From contig JAUVGS010000033.1 of the NCBI GenBank assembly GCA_030593665.1, forward strand, positions 1-9,824: a stretch of 9,824 bases of DNA. The letters run 5' to 3'. Source of the DNA: Chitinivibrionales bacterium. Its GTDB lineage: Bacteria > Fibrobacterota > Chitinivibrionia > Chitinivibrionales > JANQEN01. Under the pieces are notes generated by a model that worked only from the letters and a program-made list of their open reading frames with translations, was not told the DNA's origin and made no database searches. Of this stretch, positions 1-6,944 are shown piece by piece; position 1 is the stretch's first letter, and each line of letters opens with the position of its first letter. The position numbers were made by a program, and so were the translations under genes.

Positions 1-33
1 GTCCGTGAACTGTATCAGGTGTTTCAAGATTAA
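1..33 (+). CDS. Possible 3' end of an upstream gene (partial)
   Basis: Frame 1 is open from the window edge for ten codons (VRELYQVFQD) and ends at TAA (31-33). The composition looks like ordinary protein and no other gene starts here, so this may be the C-terminal tail of a gene that begins outside the window. Ten residues are too few to name a family, and an open frame of this length occurs often by chance. Confidence 0.3.
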   Translation, partial: VRELYQVFQD

Positions 34-408
34 GTGAGAGTTGACTCATTTTGTTATTCCTTTTGTTTTCTTATAATAGGTACTCGCCCACCCGCGTGCG
101 AGACACGCAATAACTTATGGGTAAATATAGTTAAAAAAAACCCGAAAATCAAACTTTTTATTAGGGTATGTCCAGAGTTCTGCTGATTGTAGTTTGTTGC
201 AGAGATTAATCGAGAAATCCATGCGTTGATATTGGTTATTGTTTTTGTAGTATTATCAGAAATTTTATACTCACAAAATATTGTAATAAATATCTTTAAC
301 TGTGGTTGTTATAGTGGCTTATGTGTATTGTGTGGTTGAATATCAACCTCCAGGTGGTTAATATTCGACCACAAAGTGGTTGATTTTATCGAACTCTCAA
401 GCTATATT
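34..408. other. Intergenic region before the ATPase gene
   Basis: About 375 AT-rich bases without a convincing gene. A TATAAT hexamer lies at 72-77, with only a poor -35 match (TTTGTT, 16 bases upstream), so it is a weak promoter candidate. A small GC-rich hairpin follows (GCGTG at 94-98 pairing with CACGC at 104-108). The last 75 bases hold a cluster of related palindromic units, annotated separately. I see no tRNA, riboswitch or convincing terminator here. Confidence 0.5.
333..394. repeat. Tandem 22-bp palindromic repeat units
   Basis: Two adjacent 22-bp units start at 333 and 355, each opening with TGGTT and carrying an ATATT/ATATC core followed by A/GACC. A degenerate third copy begins at 377. 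The first unit contains the palindrome GGTTGAATATCAACC (334-348), with 6-bp arms. A perfect 5-bp hairpin, ACCAC-AAA-GTGGT (368-380), spans the junction of units 2 and 3. An imperfect hairpin (345-359) spans the junction of units 1 and 2. The layout resembles dispersed intergenic palindromic elements rather than one operator, although a binding array for a dimeric regulator is an alternative. Confidence 0.6.
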
Positions 409-414
409 ATGTAT

Positions 415-1647
415 ATGATAGAGAGAAGGTTAAAAAGCTCGATACTTGATGCGCTTGAGGACACTCCGGTAGTTTACCTTGCCGGTGCCAGGCAAACCGG
501 CAAAAGTACTCTTGTTAAATATCTGGCTGATACGGTCATTGATGCCCGGTACATTACGCTGGATGACAATAATATGAGAAATGCTGCAATAGATAATCCG
601 GAAGGGTTTATTGCAGGCTTACAAACGCTGGTAATAATTGATGAAGCACAGCGGGCCGGCGAACTTTTTCTGGCAATTAAGTCGGATGTTGATAGAAATC
701 GTCAACCGGGAAAATATCTACTAACCGGCTCTGCAAACATTCTTCTTATTCCAAAATTATCGGAATCACTTGCGGGGCGTATAGAAATTCTGACACTTTG
801 GCCATTATCTTATGGCGAAAAAAATCTATGTAATGAAACGTTTGTGGATACCATTATGCAATCCGGTATTCCTGACACAAAAGGCGTTCTCCTTAATGAG
901 GATGATCTTTTGGAATATATTGTTACCGGCGGTTATCCGGAAGTCATCAACAGGAAAACGGCTCGCCGCAAGCGGGCATGGTTTAATAATTATGTAACCA
1001 CAATTTTACAAAGGGATATTAAGGAACTTTCAGATATAGATGGCCTGATAAATATACCAAATATATTACAGTTTCTTGCCGGCCGATGTGCATCACTATT
1101 GAATTATAGCGACATATCCCGCTCTTTACCGTTACCACAAACATCTCTGAAACGCTACATGTCGCTTTTAGAATCAACATTTCTTATCTATAAAATACAA
1201 CCCTGGTGTGGAAATCTTAATACCAGAGTTATAAAAAGTCCCAAAATCTATCTCAATGATACCGGGCTTCTAACTTCTCTTTTAGGGATTGACAAAGAGC
1301 AGCTCGAAAATAACCGTACATTGCTGGGACATGTTTTTGAAAATTTTGTGGTAAATGAAGTGGCTAAACAGATTTCCTGGAGTTCTTCCTATACCAGGAT
1401 GTTCCACTTCAGAGCCCATAATGGCAACGAGGTGGATCTTCTGCTTGAGAATGAACAAGGTAGATTGACAGCAATAGAAATCAAGTCATCATCAAGTGTT
1501 AATGCAAAAGACATACGAGGTATCAGGTATTTGAAAGATACTATAAAAGAAAAATTTCATCGTGGAATAATTATATATACCGGTAATGATAGTATCTCCT
1601 TTGACAGAGATATTCACGCCATTCCTGTTGGAGCGCTATGGGCATGA
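415..1647 (+). CDS. AAA ATPase with DUF4143 C-terminal region
   Basis: A 410-residue protein of the widespread AAA (ATPase_2-like)/DUF4143 family, whose cellular role is poorly defined. Walker A is GARQTGKST (residues 24-32, Lys30) and Walker B is LVIIDEAQR (72-80). The family motifs TGSAN (104-108) and ESLAGR (117-122) follow. The C-terminal part contains the typical DUF4143 segment around GGYPEV (172-177) and ends in a PD-(D/E)XK-like pattern: E339-V-D341 and E355-I-K357. This suggests a restriction-endonuclease-like fold; whether it cuts DNA is not known. The frame is open back to a GTG at 376, but that codon lies inside a palindromic repeat and would add residues unlike the family. ATG 415 gives MIERRLKSS, a usual family beginning; ATG 409 is the other option. 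None has a good Shine-Dalgarno sequence. The gene lies 40 bases upstream of hisH and is probably an accessory gene. Family confidence is high, start moderate. Confidence 0.9.
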   Translation: MIERRLKSSILDALEDTPVVYLAGARQTGKSTLVKYLADTVIDARYITLDDNNMRNAAIDNPEGFIAGLQTLVIIDEAQRAGELFLAIKSDVDRNRQPGKYLLTGSANILLIPKLSESLAGRIEILTLWPLSYGEKNLCNETFVDTIMQSGIPDTKGVLLNEDDLLEYIVTGGYPEVINRKTARRKRAWFNNYVTTILQRDIKELSDIDGLINIPNILQFLAGRCASLLNYSDISRSLPLPQTSLKRYMSLLESTFLIYKIQPWCGNLNTRVIKSPKIYLNDTGLLTSLLGIDKEQLENNRTLLGHVFENFVVNEVAKQISWSSSYTRMFHFRAHNGNEVDLLLENEQGRLTAIEIKSSSSVNAKDIRGIRYLKDTIKEKFHRGIIIYTGNDSISFDRDIHAIPVGALWA

Positions 1648-1691
1648 ATGAAACTACGAAAGTAATTAAAGAGCAGGAACAAAAACCATGA
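1644..1691 (+). other. 15-codon bridging reading frame between ATPase and hisH
   Basis: An ATG at 1644 overlaps the ATPase stop codon (ATGA, 1644-1647). The 15-codon frame reads [15 protein letters not shown] and stops at TGA 1689-1691, which overlaps the hisH ATG at 1688 (again ATGA). It could carry ribosomes from the ATPase gene into hisH by termination-reinitiation. It could equally be a chance frame, or the remnant of a gene replaced upstream. It is not a recognised peptide. Confidence 0.3.
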
Positions 1692-2308
1692 TAGCAATTA
1701 TCGATTATAACGCCGGCAATTTGACTTCTGTGAAAAGGGCGTTGGATTATCTTGGCCTTGACGCTGTTGTTACAAAAGAGAGCGAACAGATTCTTAGTGC
1801 CGACAAGGTAATTTTCCCCGGTGTTGGCCACGCAAAAGCAGCCATGAAAATCCTTGCAACACGAGGTCTGGATCAAACTATCCGGCGGGTATTTGAAAAA
1901 GGTACGCCGCTTATGGGTATCTGTCTTGGCACGCAGATTATTTTGTCCCGGTCTGAGGAGGGAGATACGGCATGCCTTGGCCTTATTGAGGGCGTCTGTC
2001 CAAAGTTTAAGCTATCCGATTCGTCACTGAAAATTCCTCACATAGGATGGAATGCGGTTAACATCACGCAGGAGCATTTTCTCCTTAAAAATTTGAAAGA
2101 GGGTGACGAACTCTATTTTGTACATTCATACTACCCGCAGCCATCGAAGCCGGAGCGGGTGTATGCTGTTGCTGAATATGAGATTGAATTTCCCGTTGCC
2201 ATAGGTTATAAAAACCTGTTTGCGACACAATTTCACCCGGAAAAGAGCGGGCCAATCGGATTACAGATACTCAGGAACTTTTCAGAATGGGATGGTGTAT
2301 CATGCTAA
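1688..2308 (+). CDS. hisH: Imidazole glycerol phosphate synthase, glutamine amidotransferase subunit HisH
   Basis: A 206-residue class I glutamine amidotransferase, the usual HisH length. It hydrolyses glutamine and passes ammonia to HisF, which forms imidazole glycerol phosphate and AICAR in histidine biosynthesis. The catalytic triad is visible: Cys79 in GICLGTQ, and His183 and Glu185 in FHPEKS. The family signatures PGVG (44-47), IPHIGWN (116-122) and YFVHSYY (143-149) are also present. The N terminus [12 protein letters not shown] is typical and fixes the ATG at 1688. A purine-rich stretch containing AGGA (1675-1678) lies about nine bases upstream as a ribosome binding site. The stop codon overlaps the hisF start by seven bases, which fits an obligate two-subunit enzyme. 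No other his gene is visible in the window, so histidine genes appear dispersed in this genome. Confidence 0.96.
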   Translation: MIAIIDYNAGNLTSVKRALDYLGLDAVVTKESEQILSADKVIFPGVGHAKAAMKILATRGLDQTIRRVFEKGTPLMGICLGTQIILSRSEEGDTACLGLIEGVCPKFKLSDSSLKIPHIGWNAVNITQEHFLLKNLKEGDELYFVHSYYPQPSKPERVYAVAEYEIEFPVAIGYKNLFATQFHPEKSGPIGLQILRNFSEWDGVSC

Positions 2309-3084
2309 GTAAACGACTGATTTCCTGCCTTGATGTTCGTGATGGTAAACTAGCTAAAAGTATCAAATTTGTTGACACAAAAAATATTGGTGATCCTGTT
2401 GAGAAGGCGAAGCAATACTACGAAGATGGCCTTGATGAGCTGGTTATGTATGATATTACCGCTTCCAGTGATAAGCGGGATATTATGATTGATGTTGTCA
2501 GTGAAGTGGCCTCGCAGGTGTTTATTCCCTTCTCAGTGGGCGGTGGACTCCGTACTGTTGAAGATTGCAGCAGAGTGCTCCTTGCCGGTGCGGAAAAAAT
2601 TAATGTCAATTCCGCCGCAGTGAAAAATCCGCAGTTGATTGCGGAGGCATCCAAAGCATTCGGTGCGCAGTGCGTGGTTCTTTCTATGGATGTACTGCGA
2701 GTCGATGTGTCGGATAAAATTCCTTCCGGATATGAAATAGTCATACATGGCGGCAGAACCCCTATGGGTATTGATGCTATCCAATGGGCCGGCAAAGGTG
2801 AGAAGCTTGGCGCCGGTGAAATTGTGGTTAACTCTATCGATGCCGACGGCACGAAAGAAGGGTATGAAATTATTCTTACCAGAACAATCGCTGAAAGTGT
2901 TTCCATTCCTATTATTGCTTCAGGCGGCGGCGGCAAACCTGAGCATCTCTACGATGTCCTTACTGAAGGGAAAGCAGATGCCGCGCTTATTGCTTCTATG
3001 CTCCATTATGGTGAATATACCATTAGAGAAATAAAAGAGTATTTGAATGGGAGAGGGATAAAAATTCGTTTACAATATGCATAA
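2302..3084 (+). CDS. hisF: Imidazole glycerol phosphate synthase, cyclase subunit HisF
   Basis: A 260-residue (beta-alpha)8 barrel cyclase that uses HisH-derived ammonia to convert PRFAR into imidazole glycerol phosphate and AICAR. The two catalytic aspartates fall exactly where expected: Asp11 in CLDVRDG and Asp130 in VLSMDV. Phosphate-binding segments are also clear: SVGGGLRT (78-85), NVNSAAV (101-107) and [10 protein letters not shown] (206-215). The segment [15 protein letters not shown] (149-163) is a known variant in bacterial HisF. An in-frame ATG at 2287 would add five residues (MGWCI), but the family begins M-L-x-K-R, so ATG 2302 is preferred. This start overlaps the hisH stop (ATGCTAA), pointing to translational coupling; only a weak GGGATGG lies upstream. 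The gene converges on the helicase gene with 37 bases between them. Confidence 0.96.
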   Translation: MLSKRLISCLDVRDGKLAKSIKFVDTKNIGDPVEKAKQYYEDGLDELVMYDITASSDKRDIMIDVVSEVASQVFIPFSVGGGLRTVEDCSRVLLAGAEKINVNSAAVKNPQLIAEASKAFGAQCVVLSMDVLRVDVSDKIPSGYEIVIHGGRTPMGIDAIQWAGKGEKLGAGEIVVNSIDADGTKEGYEIILTRTIAESVSIPIIASGGGGKPEHLYDVLTEGKADAALIASMLHYGEYTIREIKEYLNGRGIKIRLQYA

Positions 3085-3121
3085 GCATAAATCGCGCAAG
3101 AAATTCCTAATGAAGGAAACA

Positions 3122-6100
3122 CTAAAACAAACTCATCTGCAAATCCTCTTCCTTACCTTTTCGTCTGTATTCATGCTTCCGTTCCTCCAGAAGCTCTGTT
3201 TCTATCTTGTCAAGGAATGGGCTGCGTTTCAACGAATGTTCCCTGCCAAAAATGAATCTTCTTTTTGTGTACGAAAGGATAAGGAATTTTTGTGCACGGG
3301 TCATACCGACATACAGAAGCCGTTTTTCTTCGTTGTAATCCGAGCGTTGATTTTCAAGAATAGAATAGGGAAGCAGGCCGTCTTCACACCCGGCAATAAA
3401 AACACAGGGAAACTCCAGTCCCTTTGCAGCGTGCAGGGTCATGAGGCTAACCGCTTCAACATTTGATTTGTAAGTATCAGTGCCGCTCCCCAGATCGGCA
3501 GCAAGAATAAATTGCTCAGTATTGTTTTTGTACGCTGCACTGAAATCAAGAAGCTCGTTAAAAAGAGGCTTATCTTGTTCTTTATTATGATTTTCAAAGA
3601 AGGTGTCGAGGATGGCGTTTATTTTTATTTTCACAGATTTTTGCGCTCGGATAGGTTCAAGGGCGTGTGTAATAGCAGCAGACTGAGTAGATAATTTTGT
3701 GCTGAGTATTTCAGTTAGCATTTCCTGCTGAGGATTCATTGTGAGTTTTAGGAGCTGCACTACGGTTTTGACCGGTTCCCGTTTAAAGAAGAGGGTGTCT
3801 CCCACACATTGGTAAGGAATGCTGTGGTCATGAAAAGCTTTTTCGATAGCATTCATTTGTTTACCTATCCTGCAGAGTACTGCAAAATCTGAAAGACTTG
3901 TTATCTCTTCTGCACGGTTACCTTCGGTTATATTACTGTCCATAGAGAAAAAACGAAGGCCGCCGATCATCTCTTCAATAGTCCGTGCGATGAATTCAGC
4001 CTCGCTTTTATCGGTATTCTGCGGAGAAATGGCGATCTTGACCCCATCATGGAGCCCTTCGAGGAATCGGTCCTCTGCCGTGTCGCTGATTACCTGTCCC
4101 GATGCCTTAAGTATCCTGTTTGAACAGCGATAGCTCTGTTTTAATTTGTAAACAGCAGCGTTTGGATAGTCCTGTATAAATGTCCGAATATAGGCGACGT
4201 CAGCGCCGCGAAATCCATAGATCGCCTGATTCGGGTCGCCGATAACAAAAAGATTTTTACCGATATCCGCTACCAGGTGTTTGATCATATAATATTGTGC
4301 AAAATTAATATCCTGGTATTCATCAATGAGAATCCATTTGAATCTGTTTTGGTATGACGTCAGTATTTCCGAATGATCATTACAAAGAAGCGTTGGTTTA
4401 TAGATTAAATCGTCAAGGTCAAAGATATTCTGTTGTCGCAGAACCTTTTCGTAGAGTACGAATTGCTCGGCAAGAAGCGGGTCTTCAATGTGTTGTACCG
4501 TTTTCAGGTTTTGCTTGGCTTCGGTAATGGCAGCGGATATCTCTCTAATCCGTTTTTTATCGCACCGTGTTTTCTGTTGCAGAATATAGCGTCTGTCATC
4601 CTCATCAATGATTGAAAACTCTTTAGTCCGGCTGAAAAGGTCATGGTATTCTCTAAGCATAGAGAAGCCAAGAGCGTGGAATGTCGAAAGGTGCACTTTG
4701 TCAACAACTGATTTTTTACTACTGAGTGAAATGAGCCGTTTTTTCATCTCCCGGGAAGCTTTGTTGGTAAAGGTTACCGCAAGTATGTTTTCCGGGGATA
4801 CTTCGTGATCACGAATCAATGCAGCAATCCTGCAGGTTAGCACATGCGTTTTACCGGTACCCGGCCCGGCAAGGACTATGGCAGGTCCGGTGCCGTGTTC
4901 CGCAGCGCTGCGTTGTTCATTGTTAAGATGGGCGAAGGGATTCGCTTCATTGTATGAAGGCTCCGGTTCTGCAACTTTACTACTATCATTTTCATCCTGC
5001 TCCCGGTTCTTCTTTTCAAGCCGCCGGTATTCTTCAAGGTCGAAGTTACTCATTTTTCTCTTTGTGCGTGGAGTAGTATCCGGCTTTGCGCTGTCAGTAA
5101 AAAGGGTCTCCTGAGAGGAGAATGTGTTACGTTCATGGGGCTGAAACACTTTGATTTTACCAAACTCTCCATCGAATCCCTCGGTGATAATAACTTCTCT
5201 ATTCCTCATTCGGTTCACTGCTTCAGCTAATTCATTATACCCCACAGAGGCAATATCTTCAGGAGAGATGTCCAGCAGAATGGAGAATTCCGGTCCCAGC
5301 TTTTTAATCACTTCCAGGTAGAGCGATTTAATTTTTTTTGAGGATGGGCCGACACCGACAATCTCCGAAAGAATTTCAGGTAAGGGAATGATGCAGGTAT
5401 AGGGATGGCGATTCTTTCTTTCATCGGGATTCTCCCGATCGGAGAGTTGTACTACCCGGTTCATGACGCCAATAGTAACTTTTTTATTACAGGCGGTACA
5501 GATACCATTATTGCGCAGGGTTTCAACGGGATCCCAGAGGATAGTGCATTTTCTATGGCCGTCATAATGGTATTTCCCTTCCTGCGGGAAGAATTCTATG
5601 GTGCCGTGGAAGCGGTCCGGGTCGCCCGTTCTCAAGGTGTCGGTTATTGCATCATAGGAAAGATCCGTAGTAAAAATGTTAGCTTCTCTGCCGAGTTTTT
5701 CAGGAGAATGGGCGTCTGAATTTGATATGATTGTATATTTGTCAAGAAAGCTGCATATCCAGTTCATTGCCGGATCTGAGGAGAGGCCGGTTTCTACCGC
5801 ATGAATGTAGTCGGACAGGTCGTCGTAACATTCTTCAATGGTATCAAAACCGGATTTTGCACCGAGTGCAGAGAACCAGGGTGTCCAGATATGTGCCGGG
5901 ACAAAGAAGATATTTTCCGATGCGTTCAATGCAATATCCAGCAGGTCGCGTGAGTCAAGACCGAGGATCGGTCGGCCGTCGGAAGTAATATTGCCGCCGA
6001 TCCTGGTCAGGGCATGCTGGATTTTTTCTACCGTTTCAAAGTCCGGGGCGAATATGACATTGTGCACTTTTCGTACCTTGCCATTTTTTTTATAGATACA

Positions 6101-6385
6101 GCTCACTTCGGCAGTGAGGACAAATCGCACGTCAGCGCCGGTGAGATGCCGGGTTACCTGTGAAGGATCGACCGCTAAAGTTTTTTTTAATTTGAAGAGT
6201 CCCTGTTCGGCAGGTTCCAGTTTTTCTTTTAATTCCTGTATCCATCCCGGGTGAGTGAAATCGCCGGTGCCGATAACCGTTATACCTTTTAAGCGGGCCC
6301 AATAATCGAGATGTTCCGGGGTAAGGTTCTTGCTGGTAGCAATAGAAAAATGGGAGTGGATATGAAAGTCTGCAATAAATCTCAT
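3122..6385 (-). CDS. Endonuclease Q-like PHP nuclease fused to UvrD/Rep-type helicase
   Basis: A 1087-residue, two-enzyme fusion. Residues 1-415 match the endonuclease Q/TIGR00375 family. PHP metal ligand candidates are D6/H8/H10/H12, D42/H45, E93, H108, H165, E198 and D224/H226. Family signatures are PAHIWTPWF (163-171), GLSSDPAMNW (200-209) and ISNSDAHSPEKLGREAN (220-236). A zinc-binding candidate follows (H277, C280, C296, C299), then the C-terminal element ending GFDGEFGKIKVF (403-414). EndoQ nicks DNA 5' of deaminated or abasic sites. After a charged linker (416-485), residues 487-1087 are a superfamily 1A helicase. Its motifs are Q motif NNEQRSAA, Walker A GPGTGKTH (K512), IDEYQD (687-692), IGDPNQAIYGFRGAD (715-729), QSYRCSNRI (750-758), LMTLHAAKGLEFP (981-993) and EEKRLLYVGMTRA (1019-1031). 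The 2B region is short. The protein ends in QMSLF, a possible clamp-binding peptide. The frame extends to ATG 6421, but ATG 6385 has AGAGGA at proper spacing and gives MRFIADFHIHSH, the natural PHP start. Confidence 0.93.
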   Translation of the reverse strand: MRFIADFHIHSHFSIATSKNLTPEHLDYWARLKGITVIGTGDFTHPGWIQELKEKLEPAEQGLFKLKKTLAVDPSQVTRHLTGADVRFVLTAEVSCIYKKNGKVRKVHNVIFAPDFETVEKIQHALTRIGGNITSDGRPILGLDSRDLLDIALNASENIFFVPAHIWTPWFSALGAKSGFDTIEECYDDLSDYIHAVETGLSSDPAMNWICSFLDKYTIISNSDAHSPEKLGREANIFTTDLSYDAITDTLRTGDPDRFHGTIEFFPQEGKYHYDGHRKCTILWDPVETLRNNGICTACNKKVTIGVMNRVVQLSDRENPDERKNRHPYTCIIPLPEILSEIVGVGPSSKKIKSLYLEVIKKLGPEFSILLDISPEDIASVGYNELAEAVNRMRNREVIITEGFDGEFGKIKVFQPHERNTFSSQETLFTDSAKPDTTPRTKRKMSNFDLEEYRRLEKKNREQDENDSSKVAEPEPSYNEANPFAHLNNEQRSAAEHGTGPAIVLAGPGTGKTHVLTCRIAALIRDHEVSPENILAVTFTNKASREMKKRLISLSSKKSVVDKVHLSTFHALGFSMLREYHDLFSRTKEFSIIDEDDRRYILQQKTRCDKKRIREISAAITEAKQNLKTVQHIEDPLLAEQFVLYEKVLRQQNIFDLDDLIYKPTLLCNDHSEILTSYQNRFKWILIDEYQDINFAQYYMIKHLVADIGKNLFVIGDPNQAIYGFRGADVAYIRTFIQDYPNAAVYKLKQSYRCSNRILKASGQVISDTAEDRFLEGLHDGVKIAISPQNTDKSEAEFIARTIEEMIGGLRFFSMDSNITEGNRAEEITSLSDFAVLCRIGKQMNAIEKAFHDHSIPYQCVGDTLFFKREPVKTVVQLLKLTMNPQQEMLTEILSTKLSTQSAAITHALEPIRAQKSVKIKINAILDTFFENHNKEQDKPLFNELLDFSAAYKNNTEQFILAADLGSGTDTYKSNVEAVSLMTLHAAKGLEFPCVFIAGCEDGLLPYSILENQRSDYNEEKRLLYVGMTRAQKFLILSYTKRRFIFGREHSLKRSPFLDKIETELLEERKHEYRRKGKEEDLQMSLF

Positions 6386-6457
6386 GGTAATTTTCCTCTG
6401 GTATCGGTAATATACATGCAATTGTTTAATGTAACCGTTTAATTTCTATCCATGAAA

Positions 6458-6487
6458 ATACTATCATACACTGAAAGACATTGTCAT
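6458..6487 (-). promoter_or_regulatory. Weak promoter candidate for the EndoQ-helicase gene
   Basis: On the minus strand, ATGACA (6482-6487; five of six bases of a -35 box) is followed by an 18-base spacer and TAGTAT (6458-6463; four of six bases of a -10 box). It lies about 75 bases upstream of the start codon at 6385. In such AT-rich DNA matches of this quality arise by chance, so this is only a pointer for mapping. Confidence 0.2.
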
Positions 6488-6596
6488 AATTTTCATCACC
6501 TGGAAAGTTTTCTCTTGTAAATGCTTTGGGGAGAGATGTTGTGAAGAAAAAGAGGTTTTCCGATAAGTAAAAAGTTTAGTCTGGCGATAACCAACC

Positions 6597-6639
6597 GGAA
6601 AATTTTGAATAAAAACCATATATATTTCTCAAATTTTCC
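6597..6639. repeat. Imperfect inverted repeat in divergent intergenic region
   Basis: GGAAAATTTTGA (6597-6608) and TCAAATTTTCC (6629-6639) are inverted copies with one base inserted, separated by 20 AT-rich bases. There is no flanking U tract, so it is not a typical terminator. It could be a regulator-binding site for either divergent gene, or simply a product of the base composition. Confidence 0.3.
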
Positions 6640-6831
6640 AACTGTTTTTGGGATACTAAAAGGATATTTTTCCATTCATTTCCCAGGTGATTTTCAGGCT
6701 TTTTCTTTAATTTTATAAATTCCCGAAGGGTACAATATGTTGTAAATTATTCTCGTTCGACAACAATATGGTGTGTAAGTCATTGATAACTCTGTGGTTA
6801 TAAATTGTGCGAAAAAAAACCATTTTTAGGG

Positions 6832-6859
6832 TTGAAATTTAGTTGTTTTATTGTATAAT
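6832..6859 (+). promoter_or_regulatory. Sigma-70-type promoter candidate for the sigma factor gene
   Basis: TTGAAA (6832-6837) and a consensus TATAAT (6854-6859) are separated by 16 bases. The start codon is at 6945, leaving an untranslated leader of roughly 80 bases. This is the best promoter match in the intergenic region and sits correctly for the downstream gene. AT-rich DNA raises the chance rate, so it remains a prediction. Confidence 0.5.
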
Positions 6860-6944
6860 TTTTATGAAGTTTTCATGAGTTTATTATTATATTTTTAACC
6901 AATGTATTCCCCAATACAACTATCATTAGAAAGGAACCCCACAC

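Larger units (their letters stand above)
6386..6944. other. Divergent intergenic region between helicase and sigma factor genes
   Basis: About 560 AT-rich bases with no convincing coding sequence on either strand. It should hold promoters for both divergent genes: a good candidate faces the sigma factor, while only a weak one faces the fusion gene (both annotated separately). An imperfect inverted repeat (6597-6608 with 6629-6639) lies near the middle. The length is generous for simple promoters, so extra regulatory sites or an unrecognised RNA are possible, but I see no known RNA family. Confidence 0.5.

Noticed and set aside
333..394. CRISPR array
   Set aside because: The units are adjacent without distinct spacers, only two to three copies exist, they are internally palindromic, and no cas gene is nearby.
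2418..2936. Minus-strand open frame of 172 codons within hisF
   Set aside because: It is antisense to a well-conserved hisF with both catalytic aspartates; the translation is low-complexity and has no recognisable domain.
3076..3118. Two small hairpins between hisF and the helicase gene as a bidirectional terminator
   Set aside because: TATGC/GCATA and TTCCT/AGGAA have only 5-bp stems and no U tract on either strand, so termination is not supported.
3077..3466. Plus-strand open frame of 129 codons after hisF
   Set aside because: It lies almost wholly opposite the C-terminal helicase motifs of the minus-strand gene, which has clear family conservation; the plus frame resembles no protein family.
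6386..6421. Longer start of the EndoQ-helicase gene at ATG 6421
   Set aside because: The extra 12 residues do not fit the PHP family N terminus, and AGAGGA at good spacing precedes ATG 6385.
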